Part shown: in pieces, positions 41,462-50,404 of the stretch
How the letters are laid out: each line of letters begins with the position of its first letter
Position numbering within the stretch: position 1 is the stretch's first letter
DNA from: Paracoccaceae bacterium
GTDB lineage: Bacteria; Pseudomonadota; Alphaproteobacteria; Rhodobacterales; Rhodobacteraceae
Direction: 5' to 3'
Assembly: GCA_022763485.1 (NCBI GenBank)
Contig: JALEGX010000011.1
Span: 19,807-83,806 of the forward strand
Length of the DNA stretch: 64,000 nt
Translations under genes and position numbers: made by a program
Notes under the pieces: generated by a model
Told to the model about the DNA's origin: nothing
Database searches by the model: none
The model's input: only the letters and a program-made list of their open reading frames with translations

Positions 41462-42297
41462 AGTTCCCCTCTCAGGTGCCAAAGCTCGGGGAAAAGCTCG
41501 ACGTCGAGCATTTTGCGCAGATAGGTGACGCCGGCCGTTCCGCCCGTGCCGCGTTTAAAGCCGATGACGCGTTCCACCGTGGTGACATGGTTGAAACGCC
41601 AGCGGCGGAAATAGTCCTCAAGGTCGACCAGCTTTTCGGCCAGTTCATAGAGGGACCAATGGGTGTCGATGTCGTCATAGACAATCTTCCAGCGGGCCTG
41701 AACTTCGGGCACCGACGCATGCGGGCTGTCCAACTGCGGGGCAGGAACATTGTCTTCGTGCCCGTCGATCGAGCGGAACAGGAAGCGGATGACCTCATCG
41801 TAGAAGCTTGGACGGGCAAGCTCTTCCCTGAGCATGTCGTGAACCTTTTCAACATGCGCATGTGGCTTCAGCATGTTGGGATTCCGGTTGCCCAGGACGT
41901 ATTCGATCATGCGATATTGGTAGGACTGAAAGCCCGATGACGGCCCCAGATTATCGCGGAACGTGGTGTAATCCGCAGGGGTCATGGTCCGCAGAACGTC
42001 CCACTGATTGTTCAGCTGTTCAAAGATCCGGCTGACGCGTGCCAGCATCTTGAACATGGTGGGCAGGTTGTTGGTCTTCAGCGCCTCGCGCGCCGCGCCA
42101 AGTTCATGCAGGATCAGGTTCATCCACAGCTCAGAGGTCTGGTGCTGGATGATGAACAGAAGCTCATCATGGGCGTTGCTTTGCGGAAACTGGGCCGACA
42201 GGACCGATTGCAGATGCAGATAGTCCCCATAGGACATCGCGTCCTTGAAATCCATCTTTGCGCCGCCGGTGCCTGGATCATAAGCTTGGCCACTCAT
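41458..42297 (-). CDS. kynA: Tryptophan 2,3-dioxygenase
   Basis: The 279-residue haem enzyme opens the indole ring of tryptophan to give N-formylkynurenine. Motifs: [35 protein letters not shown] (His and Trp of the active site), [18 protein letters not shown] (Arg) and [24 protein letters not shown] (haem His plus TGG loop). It overlaps the ligase and kynureninase genes by 4 bp each. This is the canonical copy; a divergent second copy lies at 35393. Confidence 0.95.
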   Translation of the reverse strand: MSGQAYDPGTGGAKMDFKDAMSYGDYLHLQSVLSAQFPQSNAHDELLFIIQHQTSELWMNLILHELGAAREALKTNNLPTMFKMLARVSRIFEQLNNQWDVLRTMTPADYTTFRDNLGPSSGFQSYQYRMIEYVLGNRNPNMLKPHAHVEKVHDMLREELARPSFYDEVIRFLFRSIDGHEDNVPAPQLDSPHASVPEVQARWKIVYDDIDTHWSLYELAEKLVDLEDYFRRWRFNHVTTVERVIGFKRGTGGTAGVTYLRKMLDVELFPELWHLRGEL

Positions 42298-43913
42298 GCC
42301 TGGTTTTCCTTCAATTTGAACCTTTGGATCTTGCCGCTTTCGGTCTTTGGCAGGGCTTTGGTAAAGACGACCGAACGGGGATATTTGAACGGCGCAATCG
42401 TTGCCTTGACGTGATCCTGAAGCCGTTTGACCAGCGCGTCCGATGGCACCTCTCCCGCGCCCAGCACAACATGCGCCTGCACGATCGAGCCGCGTTCTTC
42501 ATCCGGCGCCCCGATCACCGCGCATTCCGCGACCGCTTCATGAGACAGCAGGGCGGCTTCGACTTCGGGGCCGGCGATATTGTAGCCCGAAGAAAGGATG
42601 ACGTCGTCATTGCGCGCGGCAAAGTGGAAATAGCCGTCCGCGTCCTGGACAAAGGCATCGCCGGAAATGTTCCAGCCGTCCTGAACGTATTCGCCCTGAC
42701 GTTCGCCGAACATATAGCGACACCCGGTCGGCCCGCGCATTGCCAGGCGACCGATTTCACCACGCGGCAGTTCGGCGCCGTCTTTTCCGATCACTTTCGC
42801 CTCATATCCGGCCACCGGCTTGCCGGTGCAGGCGGGGCGGTGATCTTCGAAGCGGTTGGTGATGAAGATATGCAGCATTTCCGTCGCGCCGATGCCGTCC
42901 AGCATCGGTTTTCCGGTCTTCTGTTGCCACTCATCATAAACCGGTCCCGGCAGGGTTTCCCCCGCCGAGACCGCGGCGCGAAGGGAGGAGAGGTCCGCGC
43001 CTTCGTCCATCGCCCGCAACATCGCGCGATATGCGGTCGGCGCAGTGAAGCAAACGGAGGCCTTATAGGTCTCGATGATCTCGATCATCTGCGGCGGTGC
43101 CGCGTTTTCCAGCAGTGTCGCGGTTGCGCCAAAGCGCAGCGGGAAAATCGCCAGCCCGCCCAGGCCAAAGGTGAAGGCCAGCGGCGGGGAGCCGACAAAT
43201 ACGTCTTCGGGCTGTACGTTCAACACTTCTTTGGCATAGCCGTCCGCGATGATCAGCAGGTCGCGGTGGAAATGCATGGTCGCCTTGGGGTTGCCGGTGG
43301 ATCCGCTGGTAAAACCGATCAGCGCCACATCGTCCTGCGCGGTCTGAACCGTGTCGAACTGTACGGATTTGTTCAGAGCAAGCCGGTCAAGTTCGGCGTC
43401 GTGATTGGCGGTGCCGTCAAAGCCCACCACCGTTTTCAACGTGTCGCCGCCCTTGGCGCAGGCGATCATTTCATCCATCAGCCGCGTGTCGCAGAGCGCG
43501 TGGGTGATCTGGGCCTTTTCAACGTATTTCTTCAGCTCTCCTGCCCGCAGCATGGGCATGGTGTTGACCACAACCGCGCCCGCTTTGGTTGCCGCCAGCC
43601 AACAGGCGACCATGGCAGGGTTGTTCGCTGACCGGATCAGAACACGGTTGCCCGGTTTCACGCCCAGATCTTCGACCAAGGCATTGGCCAGCCTGTTGGT
43701 CCAGTCGGCAAGTTCCTTGTAGGTGCGCCGACGTCCGTTGCCGATCAGCGCGGTGTGATCGCCGAACCCCTTGGCGACCATCGCATCGGTCAGTTCGTAG
43801 GCTGCGTTCAGCTGTTGCGGATAGTCAAACCCGTCCAGCAAAAGGTCGGGCCAGTCCGAAACAGGCGGCAGATTGTCTTTTGCAAAAGTATCTACATGAG
43901 CTGAAACGTTCAT
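42294..43913 (-). CDS. abmG: 2-aminobenzoate-CoA ligase
   Basis: The 539-residue protein is an AMP-forming acyl-CoA synthetase with the P-loop-like motif [21 protein letters not shown] (about residue 190), the [15 protein letters not shown] adenylate region, GYEAKVIG and a C-terminal lysine in [10 protein letters not shown]. It belongs to the benzoate-CoA ligase branch. Position beside kynureninase and the island's aminobenzoyl-CoA monooxygenase make anthranilate the likely substrate. It forms 2-aminobenzoyl-CoA with ATP and CoA. Confidence 0.88.
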   Translation of the reverse strand: MNVSAHVDTFAKDNLPPVSDWPDLLLDGFDYPQQLNAAYELTDAMVAKGFGDHTALIGNGRRRTYKELADWTNRLANALVEDLGVKPGNRVLIRSANNPAMVACWLAATKAGAVVVNTMPMLRAGELKKYVEKAQITHALCDTRLMDEMIACAKGGDTLKTVVGFDGTANHDAELDRLALNKSVQFDTVQTAQDDVALIGFTSGSTGNPKATMHFHRDLLIIADGYAKEVLNVQPEDVFVGSPPLAFTFGLGGLAIFPLRFGATATLLENAAPPQMIEIIETYKASVCFTAPTAYRAMLRAMDEGADLSSLRAAVSAGETLPGPVYDEWQQKTGKPMLDGIGATEMLHIFITNRFEDHRPACTGKPVAGYEAKVIGKDGAELPRGEIGRLAMRGPTGCRYMFGERQGEYVQDGWNISGDAFVQDADGYFHFAARNDDVILSSGYNIAGPEVEAALLSHEAVAECAVIGAPDEERGSIVQAHVVLGAGEVPSDALVKRLQDHVKATIAPFKYPRSVVFTKALPKTESGKIQRFKLKENQA

Positions 43914-43915
43914 AT

Positions 43916-45070
43916 TTACCTCCCTTGATGGGCGCCAAGCGTCTGGCGCGCGATCACAACGCGCTGCACGTCGGATGCCCCCTCGTAGATCCGCAAGGCA
44001 CGGATCTCGCGGTACAGGCTCTCGACTGTTTCACCGCATTTCACCCCATCTCCTCCATGAAGCTGTACGGCCTTGTCGATGACCTGCTGTGCCTGATCCG
44101 TGGCGAACAGTTTGGCCATCGCCGCTTCGCGGGTGACGCGCGGGGCGCCGGAATCCTTGGTCCAGGCGGCGCGGTAGACCAGCAAAGCGGCTGCATCCAC
44201 ATCCAGCGCCATATCGGCGATATGACCCTGCACCATCTGCAAATCGGCCAATGGGGCGCCCTGGATCTTGCGGGTGGTGACCCGATCCAATGCCTCGTCC
44301 AGCGCGCGGCGGGCAAAGCCCAGAGCCGCCGCGGCAACGGTCGAGCGGAACACGTCCAGCACCGACATGGCGATCTTGAAGCCTTGGCCCGGTGCGCCGA
44401 TCATCGCGCTGGCGGGCAGGCGCACGTCGTTGAAAGTCAGGGTCGCCAAAGGGTGTGGCGCGATTGTATCCAGCCGCTCGGTGATCTCAAAACCGGGGGT
44501 GTCGGCGGGTAGGATAAAGGCCGACATGCCCTTGGCGCCGGGCGCTTCTCCGGTGCGGGCGAAGACGGTATAGACATCCGCGATGCCGCCGTTTGAAATC
44601 CAGGTTTTCTGGCCGTTCAGCACATAGTGGTTGCCGTCCAGAGTCGCGGTCATCGTATTGTTGGCCACGTCAGAGCCGGAACCCGGCTCGGTCAGCGCAA
44701 AGGCCGAAATCGCTTTGCCCGCTCGCGTCAGCGGCAGCCATTCCGCGCGCTGTTCAGCCGATCCGAACAGCGAAATCGCGCCCGTGCCCAGCCCCTGCAT
44801 GGCAAAGGCAAAATCGGCCAAACCGTCATGACGGGCCAAGGTTTCGCGGATCAGGCACAGGGTGCGCACGTCCAGCTGCCCGTCTTCGGCACCGGAATGC
44901 GCCGCAAACCCGGCATCCCCCAGCATCGACACCACCTGGCGACAGGCCGCATCCGTATCGCTGTGATCCACAGCGCCCAGATGAGCGGTGGCCCAGGCGT
45001 CCAGCTCGGCGGCCAGGCTGCGGTGGTGGTCTTCGAAAAAGGGCCAGTTCAGGAAGCTTGTATCTGACAT
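43916..45070 (-). CDS. Acyl-CoA dehydrogenase
   Basis: The 384-residue flavoprotein has the family motifs [19 protein letters not shown] (FAD/substrate contacts), [17 protein letters not shown], and a C-terminal [19 protein letters not shown]. The Glu of YEGASD matches the catalytic-base region of short-chain dehydrogenases. It starts 2 bp from the ligase gene. It should introduce a double bond into a ring-derived CoA thioester during the beta-oxidation phase of the pathway. Confidence 0.9.
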   Translation of the reverse strand: MSDTSFLNWPFFEDHHRSLAAELDAWATAHLGAVDHSDTDAACRQVVSMLGDAGFAAHSGAEDGQLDVRTLCLIRETLARHDGLADFAFAMQGLGTGAISLFGSAEQRAEWLPLTRAGKAISAFALTEPGSGSDVANNTMTATLDGNHYVLNGQKTWISNGGIADVYTVFARTGEAPGAKGMSAFILPADTPGFEITERLDTIAPHPLATLTFNDVRLPASAMIGAPGQGFKIAMSVLDVFRSTVAAAALGFARRALDEALDRVTTRKIQGAPLADLQMVQGHIADMALDVDAAALLVYRAAWTKDSGAPRVTREAAMAKLFATDQAQQVIDKAVQLHGGDGVKCGETVESLYREIRALRIYEGASDVQRVVIARQTLGAHQGR

Positions 45071-45867
45071 CAGTCGCCCTCGAACACTGGTTTTTCTTTG
45101 GCCACAAAGGCGTGGTAGGCGCGGTGGAAATCCTGACCCTGCATACAGATCGCCTGCGCCTGCGCCTCGGCCTCGATGGCCTGTTCAATCGACATGCACC
45201 ATTCCTGCGCCAGCATGGTCTTGGTCATCATGTTGGAAAAGTTGGGGCCATCGGCGATACGCCGGGCCAGCTTCTGCGCCTCGTCCATCAGGCCATCGGC
45301 CGGAACAACCTTGTTGAAGTAGCCCCAGGCCTGGCCTTCTTCGGCGCTCATCGCGCGGCCCAGATAGAGCAGCTCGGCCGCGCGGCCCTGCCCGATGATC
45401 CGGGGCAGGATGGCGCAGGCGCCCATGTCACAGCCCGCAAGGCCCACGCGGTTGAACAGGAACGCGGTCTTGGCCTCGGGCGTGGCGATCCGCAGGTCCG
45501 ACGCCATCGAGATGATCGCCCCCGCCCCGGCACAGACCCCATCCACCGCCGCAATGATCGGCTTGCCGCAATTGACCATCGCCTTGACCAGATCGCCGGT
45601 CATGCGGGTAAAGGCCAACAGCTCTTTCATATTCATCTTGGTCAGCGGGCCGATGATGTCATGCACATCCCCGCCTGAGCTGAAATTGCCGCCATTTGGG
45701 GCAAAAATCACCACGTCGACGTCGTCGCGATAGGGCAGGGCCCGAAACCAGTCGCGCAGCTCGGCGTAGCTGTCGAAGGTCAGCGGGTTCTTGCGCTCGG
45801 GCCGGTCCAGCGAAACGGTTGCGACCGCATCGGCCACGGTGCAAATGAAATGCTTTGCTTCAGACAT
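45070..45867 (-). CDS. Enoyl-CoA hydratase/isomerase family protein
   Basis: The 265-residue protein shows the crotonase fold: [29 protein letters not shown] (oxyanion hole), [26 protein letters not shown] and [18 protein letters not shown]. It is the hydratase or ring hydrolase candidate of the operon. Because the CoA intermediate is still cyclic when it enters beta-oxidation, this enzyme could hydrate or open the ring. It overlaps the acyl-CoA dehydrogenase by one base and the MarR gene by 8 bp. Confidence 0.88.
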   Translation of the reverse strand: MSEAKHFICTVADAVATVSLDRPERKNPLTFDSYAELRDWFRALPYRDDVDVVIFAPNGGNFSSGGDVHDIIGPLTKMNMKELLAFTRMTGDLVKAMVNCGKPIIAAVDGVCAGAGAIISMASDLRIATPEAKTAFLFNRVGLAGCDMGACAILPRIIGQGRAAELLYLGRAMSAEEGQAWGYFNKVVPADGLMDEAQKLARRIADGPNFSNMMTKTMLAQEWCMSIEQAIEAEAQAQAICMQGQDFHRAYHAFVAKEKPVFEGD

Positions 45868-46336
45868 TGTCTTTCCTCTCCAATACCTCGGTCAGGCGAT
45901 CGAGGCGTATGTTCAGTTCATCCAGGTCCAAGGCGTCGAGCCCTGACAACATATCGTCCACCCAAGATTCATGCGCCTTGGCGTGGGTTTCAAAAACCTC
46001 GAGTCCGCGTTGCGTCAGCCGCACCAATTGCGCGCGGCGATCACCGGGGACGGGGACGCGAACCACAAGGCCGTCCTCACCAAGCTTGTCCACAATGCCG
46101 GTAATATTGCCGTTGGACACATGCAGCAGTTTTGAGATCTCGCTCATCTTCAGGCCCTGGGGCGCGCGGTGCAGCGCGCTCATCACGTCGAAACGGGGCA
46201 GGGTGGAACCGCATTCATTGCGCAGGTGGCGGCGCAGTTCGTCCTCGATTGTTCGGCTGGCTTTCAGCAGCTTCAGCCACAGCCGAAGCCGGTTTTTGGA
46301 AATCGGATCCGGTTCTATATGCCCCTGGGGTGTCAA
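45860..46336 (-). CDS. MarR-family regulator inside the catabolic operon
   Basis: The 158-residue MarR protein ([63 protein letters not shown]) is encoded within the 11-gene operon, overlapping both neighbours. It is a close paralogue of the MarR at 37348. Being produced with the enzymes, it likely gives feedback control, probably sensing an aromatic CoA thioester. Confidence 0.88.
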   Translation of the reverse strand: MTPQGHIEPDPISKNRLRLWLKLLKASRTIEDELRRHLRNECGSTLPRFDVMSALHRAPQGLKMSEISKLLHVSNGNITGIVDKLGEDGLVVRVPVPGDRRAQLVRLTQRGLEVFETHAKAHESWVDDMLSGLDALDLDELNIRLDRLTEVLERKDNV

Positions 46337-47076
46337 ATCTCACCTCCTGACAGGCTGAGAGCATGCCCGTTGACCGATCTGGCCGCGTCAGAACACAACC
46401 AAACCGCGGTTCCGGCGACCTCGTCCGTCTGAATGAAGCGCTTTTGGGGGTTGTGTGTGTAGAGCGACGCGCGGGCCTTGTCTTCGCTCATCCCGGTCTT
46501 TTCCATGATGTTGGAAATGGATCGCTCCAGCATGGGGGTTTCAATGAACCCCGGACAGATGGCGTTGACGGTGATTCCGGTTTTCGCCAGCTCCAGCGAC
46601 AGCGCGCGGGTCAGGCCAACAACGCCGTGCTTTGCGGCGCAATAGGGTGATACATAGGGGTACCCTTTCAGCCCGGCGGTAGAGGCGATGGCGATCATCC
46701 TGCCCCAACCTTCGGCCTTCATATCGGGCAGAGCCGCCTGCCAGACATGGGCGACGCCAATCAGGTTGACTGCAAGCATCGCCTGCAATTGTTCGGTGGT
46801 CACCTTGGCAAAGGGCGCGCTTTCGGCCGCGCCCGCATTTGCCACGACACCGTGGATCGGGCCGTGGTCGGCCCGTGCGGCGTCAAAAGCGCGGGCCACG
46901 GCCTCTGCATCGGTCACATCGCACAGCTGATAAGACAGGCCCTGTGCCTGCAAAGGCGCCTCGCTTCGACCCATAATCGTTACGGTCGCTCCCGCCTTGG
47001 AAAGCGCATGCGCGGTCTCTGCGCCCACCCCGGTTCCGCCACCGGTAACGACAAAATGCTTGCCAGAAAGGTTCAT
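46333..47076 (-). CDS. Short-chain dehydrogenase, candidate 3-hydroxyacyl-CoA dehydrogenase
   Basis: The 247-residue SDR has the cofactor motif VTGGGTGVGAETAHAL, the NAG motif (VVANAGAAES), the catalytic Ser (IAIASTAG) and YxxxK (YCAAKHGVVG), and the ICPGFIETPM loop. It is the first gene of the 11-gene operon. The likely role is oxidation of a 3-hydroxyacyl-CoA in the beta-oxidation phase, or of a hydroxyl on the cyclic CoA intermediate. Confidence 0.87.
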   Translation of the reverse strand: MNLSGKHFVVTGGGTGVGAETAHALSKAGATVTIMGRSEAPLQAQGLSYQLCDVTDAEAVARAFDAARADHGPIHGVVANAGAAESAPFAKVTTEQLQAMLAVNLIGVAHVWQAALPDMKAEGWGRMIAIASTAGLKGYPYVSPYCAAKHGVVGLTRALSLELAKTGITVNAICPGFIETPMLERSISNIMEKTGMSEDKARASLYTHNPQKRFIQTDEVAGTAVWLCSDAARSVNGHALSLSGGEI

Positions 47077-47265
47077 TCTCTAATCATCTCCGCTTTTGAT
47101 CGGTCAGACGTCAGACCTTGCCGCATCACGCAGGTGGGGCTGTGCATCATGCATCTTGCCCTGTGGGATAGCCGTACCACGGCCGGCTCAAAACTTCAAT
47201 CTTGAAATATCTAAGCTAGAAAAATACAAGCTTAAACGGAGTTTCAGATAAGGGAGACACTGCGA
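47077..47265. promoter_or_regulatory. Divergent promoter region of the 11-gene operon and the formamidase transcript
   Basis: The gap between SDR start (47076) and the plus-strand gcdH remnant (47266) holds an AT-rich core: CTTGAAATATCTAAG next to CTAGAAAAATACAAG. These CTTGA/CTAGA elements are candidate MarR operator half-sites and resemble sequence at about 37183-37213. The two promoters must lie here. Confidence 0.4.
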
Positions 47266-47526
47266 ATGCAGCAGAACCATAGCCCCGAAGTTCAGCCAGC
47301 GACCCCTGAATCAGCACGCGCGACGCCCGCGCAACTGACTTGGGATGACCCTTTTCTGATTGACGTCTTGCTTACGGACGAAGAGCGCATTGTACGAGAC
47401 AGAGCGCACGCCTTTTGCAAGGCGCAGCTCATGCCCCCGGAGGCCGTCAATACCTATGAAGGCCCCCATGACCTTCACGCCCTGATCCTGGGTCGTGGCA
47501 TCACCGGCATGCAGGTGTTCCAATGA
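47266..47526 (+). pseudogene. Glutaryl-CoA dehydrogenase with in-frame internal deletion
   Basis: The 86-codon frame is intact but joins two distant parts of glutaryl-CoA dehydrogenase. The N-terminal part reads [21 protein letters not shown]; after QLMP it jumps to the C-terminal [20 protein letters not shown], which in full enzymes lies about 300 residues later. The catalytic core is missing, so the product cannot be an active dehydrogenase. The frame and a ribosome site (AAGGGAG) are kept, and its stop overlaps the formamidase start (ATGA). It may now serve as a translated leader for that gene. Confidence 0.8.
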
Positions 47527-48341
47527 GCGCGGTGTCTGGAATCGATTGGGAAGACGCCTTTGCCAACGGTAGCTACATCGAAGGCGCTGACGACTTTCCG
47601 GGGCTGTGGACCGAGCGGGCGGAGTCCTTTCGCCGCGCGCATCCGGGCGCGATTGATCTGCCTTATGGTGATGCGCCGCGCGAACGGTTTGACCTGTTCA
47701 AACCTGAAGGCGCGCCAAAGGGTCTCTTTGTCTTTGTGCATGGCGGGTACTGGCAGGCGTTTGACAAGACAAGCTGGTCGCACCTGGCCGCCGGGCCTTT
47801 GTTGCATGGCTGGGCGGTGGCGATCCCAAGCTATACGCTTGCGCCCGAGGTCGGATTGCCGGACATCACCGCGCAGATCGGTCGCGCGGTAAGCGCCGCT
47901 GCCGAACTGGTCGAGGGCCCGATCCGCCTGAGCGGGCATTCCGCCGGCGGTCATCTGGTGTCGCGCATGGCCTGCCAGAACGGCCCGCTTGCGCCCGAGA
48001 TCGCGGACCGCCTTGAACGGGTCATTTCGATCAGCGGCCTGCATGACCTGCGTCCGTTGATGCTGCACTCGATGAACGAAAAACTTGGGCTGACGCCCGA
48101 GACCGCCCTGACAGAAAGCGCCGCGTTGAACGATCCCCTTCCGGGGGTCAAAGTCACCTCTTGGGTGGGCGCGCTGGAACGTCCCGAATTCCTGCGCCAA
48201 TCCGCGCTATTGGCCGAAAACTGGGGCCGGGCGGGGCTTGAGACGGCTTTGGTTGCTGACCCCGGCAAACACCACTTCAACGTCATCGACGGCATTGGCG
48301 ACCCTGAACATCCGCTGTGCCATGAAATCGCCGGAGCCTGA
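47523..48341 (+). CDS. Alpha/beta-hydrolase arylformamidase (kynurenine formamidase, AFMID type)
   Basis: The 272-residue protein has the alpha/beta hydrolase features [17 protein letters not shown] (HGGYW oxyanion region), the nucleophile elbow SGHSAGGHL, and a late KHHFNVIDG with the catalytic His. HGGYW-type hydrolases include animal and fungal kynurenine formamidase; they are unrelated to the metal-dependent bacterial KynB. N-formylkynurenine is the product of the adjacent operon's TDO, and no KynB-type gene is present, so this is the likely missing second step. It overlaps the gcdH remnant by 4 bp and is followed by another remnant. Confidence 0.78.
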   Translation: MSAVSGIDWEDAFANGSYIEGADDFPGLWTERAESFRRAHPGAIDLPYGDAPRERFDLFKPEGAPKGLFVFVHGGYWQAFDKTSWSHLAAGPLLHGWAVAIPSYTLAPEVGLPDITAQIGRAVSAAAELVEGPIRLSGHSAGGHLVSRMACQNGPLAPEIADRLERVISISGLHDLRPLMLHSMNEKLGLTPETALTESAALNDPLPGVKVTSWVGALERPEFLRQSALLAENWGRAGLETALVADPGKHHFNVIDGIGDPEHPLCHEIAGA

Positions 48342-48342
48342 T

Positions 48343-48726
48343 ATGGTTGTAAGTCTCTCCACTCAAAACGGCGTCGCGATTGTCACGATCGACAATCCGC
48401 CGGTCAACGCCGCCATTCATGGCACGGCCTTGGGCGGCGGGCTTGAAACTGCCATGGCCTGCCATCAGCGGATCGCGGCGCCGACGGCAAAACTGGGCTT
48501 GCCCGAGGTCAATCTGGGCCTGATCCCCGGCGCGGGCGGCACCGTGCGTCTGCCCCGTCTGGTTCCGGCCGAGACCGCGTTGAACATGGTCGCGACTGGC
48601 AAACCCATTGGCGCGGCAGCCGCGCTGCGCGACGGGCTGATTGACGCCATCGCTGACGGGGATCTGGTGCAGGACGCCATTGATCTGGCCGAAAAATCCA
48701 CGGCGCCAACCCCGACGACCCAATAG
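48343..48726 (+). pseudogene. FadJ-like enoyl-CoA hydratase/3-hydroxyacyl-CoA dehydrogenase, deleted
   Basis: The frame starts [20 protein letters not shown] as in multifunctional beta-oxidation enzymes. After PVNA it jumps to [22 protein letters not shown], skipping about 70-80 residues in frame. Homology ends near codon 119 (IDLAEKS, about 48699), and the whole dehydrogenase half is missing. The tail to the stop is derived from the opposite, equally truncated gene. The product would not be functional. Confidence 0.8.
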
Positions 48727-49038
48727 CCGCGCGGACCCACCGGACCGACCAGCGGGTTGCCATCGGGGGCAAAGGTAAAGGCGCCGTTCACCCATTTGCG
48801 GATGCCAACGTTTTCAAGCTCTGGATAGCGCGAGAAACCGATCGCCAGCATCTTCGTTGATGCGGTCGATGTCTTCGGGGATCAGCTCGATCCCGTAATC
48901 CCAGGGCGCGCCGTCCATGTTCCAATGTTTCGGGTTGCGTTCGTGCACCCCAAGGAGCAGCCCGTCCCGCTCTTGCCGCGCATTGGTAAACCCAACGACG
49001 CCCCCTCCGATGACGATTGCGCGATAAGAAGACTTCAT
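48699..49038 (-). pseudogene. Dimethylglycine/sarcosine dehydrogenase-like FAD enzyme, degraded
   Basis: The minus frame starts at 49038 with MKSSYRAIVIGGGVVG, the FAD motif of the dimethylglycine dehydrogenase family. It then jumps to NARQERDGLLLGVHE and DGAPWDYGIELIPEDIDRI, which lie some 250 residues later in the family. A frameshift near 48845 moves the reading frame to SRYPELENVGIRKWVNG and FTFAPDGNPLVGP. Homology stops at about 48699 (GYWVVGVG), where the convergent FadJ remnant also stops. The GcvT half is absent. Confidence 0.78.
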
Positions 49039-49103
49039 GTCGACCTGTCCTGACTCCAAATAGGTTGGACGGAACATAGTTAGATCTGGACAGTTGTGTC
49101 CAT

Positions 49104-49123
49104 AATAATGTACAGATATGTAC
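49104..49123. promoter_or_regulatory. Second copy of the tandem GTACA operator, upstream of the degraded dehydrogenase
   Basis: The units AATAATGTAC and AGATATGTAC stand head to tail, the same two 10-bp words as at 26393-26412 but in swapped order. The junction gives GTACA-GATA-TGTAC. It lies 66 bp upstream of the start of the degraded dimethylglycine-dehydrogenase-like gene. Confidence 0.55.
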
Positions 49124-49480
49124 TTGTGGGGTGGTGCCCGGGATGCGAGATTTTGCCTCCTATTCCTACTGAAAATTGGGGACCTTGCCGCTGACACCTG
49201 TTGTAAGCTTAGTCGACGTGCACGGAAGAATTGTGGCCCGTTGACGCGCTCGGCAGGCGTTCCGGTGCTCAGGCAGGTCCCACCACAATTCCTGATCCAG
49301 GTCGACGCGCGGTTTGATTCCGATGTCCCGCCGAAACCCTTCATCCTCGCGGCCAAGGTCGAGATCTTTGTGCGAAATCACTTCGGCGTCACGACGCGCT
49401 GTCACCCAGGTGTCCCGTGTCGTGTCAGGATGTTCTACGCATTCCAAGGTCCCGGTGGGCGGCGTGTGTCAGCAGGGCGC
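49124..49480. other. Region without recognisable gene
   Basis: Several ORFs of 60-130 codons cross this 357-bp stretch on both strands, but none shows a family motif or ribosome site I can defend. Given the remnants on both sides it is probably decayed sequence. Confidence 0.4.
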
Positions 49481-50011
49481 TCAGGCCGGCAGTTTTGCCT
49501 CGCCCCGTAACAGGACCCGAGTCAACACAAATGCCAGCGTTCCACAGATCAGGATTGCAACCAGCATGGGCAGCAATGCGCTGCTCAGGAAGGGACTGGC
49601 CAGAGCGATTACGATACCTGCTGTCAGGAACCGGATGACCCCACCCAGCGATGAGGCAAAGCCGGCGATCTCACCATGATGCTCCAATGACATGACCACG
49701 GTTGAGGGGACGACCAGCCCCAGGCTGCTGAAGCCGATGAACAGGATGAAAACGGTCAGATACAGGGACGCAAGTTCCAGATAAGCCAGCACCACCAGTG
49801 CAATCAATGAGACCATGAACACCGACAGGGCGATGTTGATCATGCGGACCATACCCAGTTTGACGCCAACCTTTGCGACCATAAGAAAGGTGATGAAGAA
49901 ACCGAAACCGTTGATTGCAAAAGCAATCGCGAATTGCACCTCTGACAGTTCAAAGGTCGAGCTGTACACAAAGGCGCCGCCTGCAACAAAGACAAACAGG
50001 CTGGCCCAATA
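49481..50011 (-). pseudogene. C-terminal half of an MFS transporter (Bcr/CflA drug-resistance type)
   Basis: The frame reads back from 49481 to a stop at 50012. It contains about six hydrophobic helices with FVFVAGGAFVYSSTFELSEVQF, ITFLMVAKVGVKLGMVRM and LFIGFSSLGLVVPSTVVMSLEHHGEIAGFASSLGG, which match the second half of Bcr/CflA-family exporters. The N-terminal six helices and a start codon are missing; the tracked start is an internal GTG. It is the right end of the decayed region. Confidence 0.75.
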
Positions 50012-50147
50012 TCAGACCTCTGACGCGATCGACTGAGGGCAGAGTGACATTCCTGAATTGCTCCTGGGTGACATTGTGGCTTTGCAGCTGCACGATCAAA
50101 GGCCCGGTAATCAACATTATGTTAAAAGGACGTGCGCCAGGCGTGTC

Positions 50148-50402
50148 TCAGCCCCCGGTCATGGGTGGGAAGAAGGCGACCTCGCGCGCATCTGCAAGGG
50201 CGGCGCCGAAGTCGGAGAGGTCCTGATCAAGCGCGACCCGCAGGGCGGAGAGATCGGCAAAGGCCGCGGCATAGCGTGGTTCGCGGGTGCGAAGCTCGGC
50301 CACCAGCTCTGCGACGGTTCGGGCGGTGCTTTCGACGGTTTCGCAGGGTTCGCCGATGCGTTCGCGAACCCAGGCGAAATAGACGACGTTGTATGTGGCC
50401 AT
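50148..50402 (-). CDS. moaD: Molybdopterin synthase sulfur carrier subunit MoaD
   Basis: The 84-residue ubiquitin-like protein begins with the VVYFAWVRERIG strand and ends PPMTGG. The C-terminal Gly-Gly becomes a thiocarboxylate that donates sulfur to molybdopterin. It lies 2 bp after moaA. The partner MoaE and the precursor enzyme MoaC are not in the window and must come from elsewhere in the genome. Confidence 0.93.
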   Translation of the reverse strand: MATYNVVYFAWVRERIGEPCETVESTARTVAELVAELRTREPRYAAAFADLSALRVALDQDLSDFGAALADAREVAFFPPMTGG

Positions 50403-50404
50403 GT

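Noticed and set aside
49118-49510. Plus-strand ORF of 130 codons in the decayed region
   Set aside because: No recognisable domain or ribosome site; lies between remnants and is probably random.
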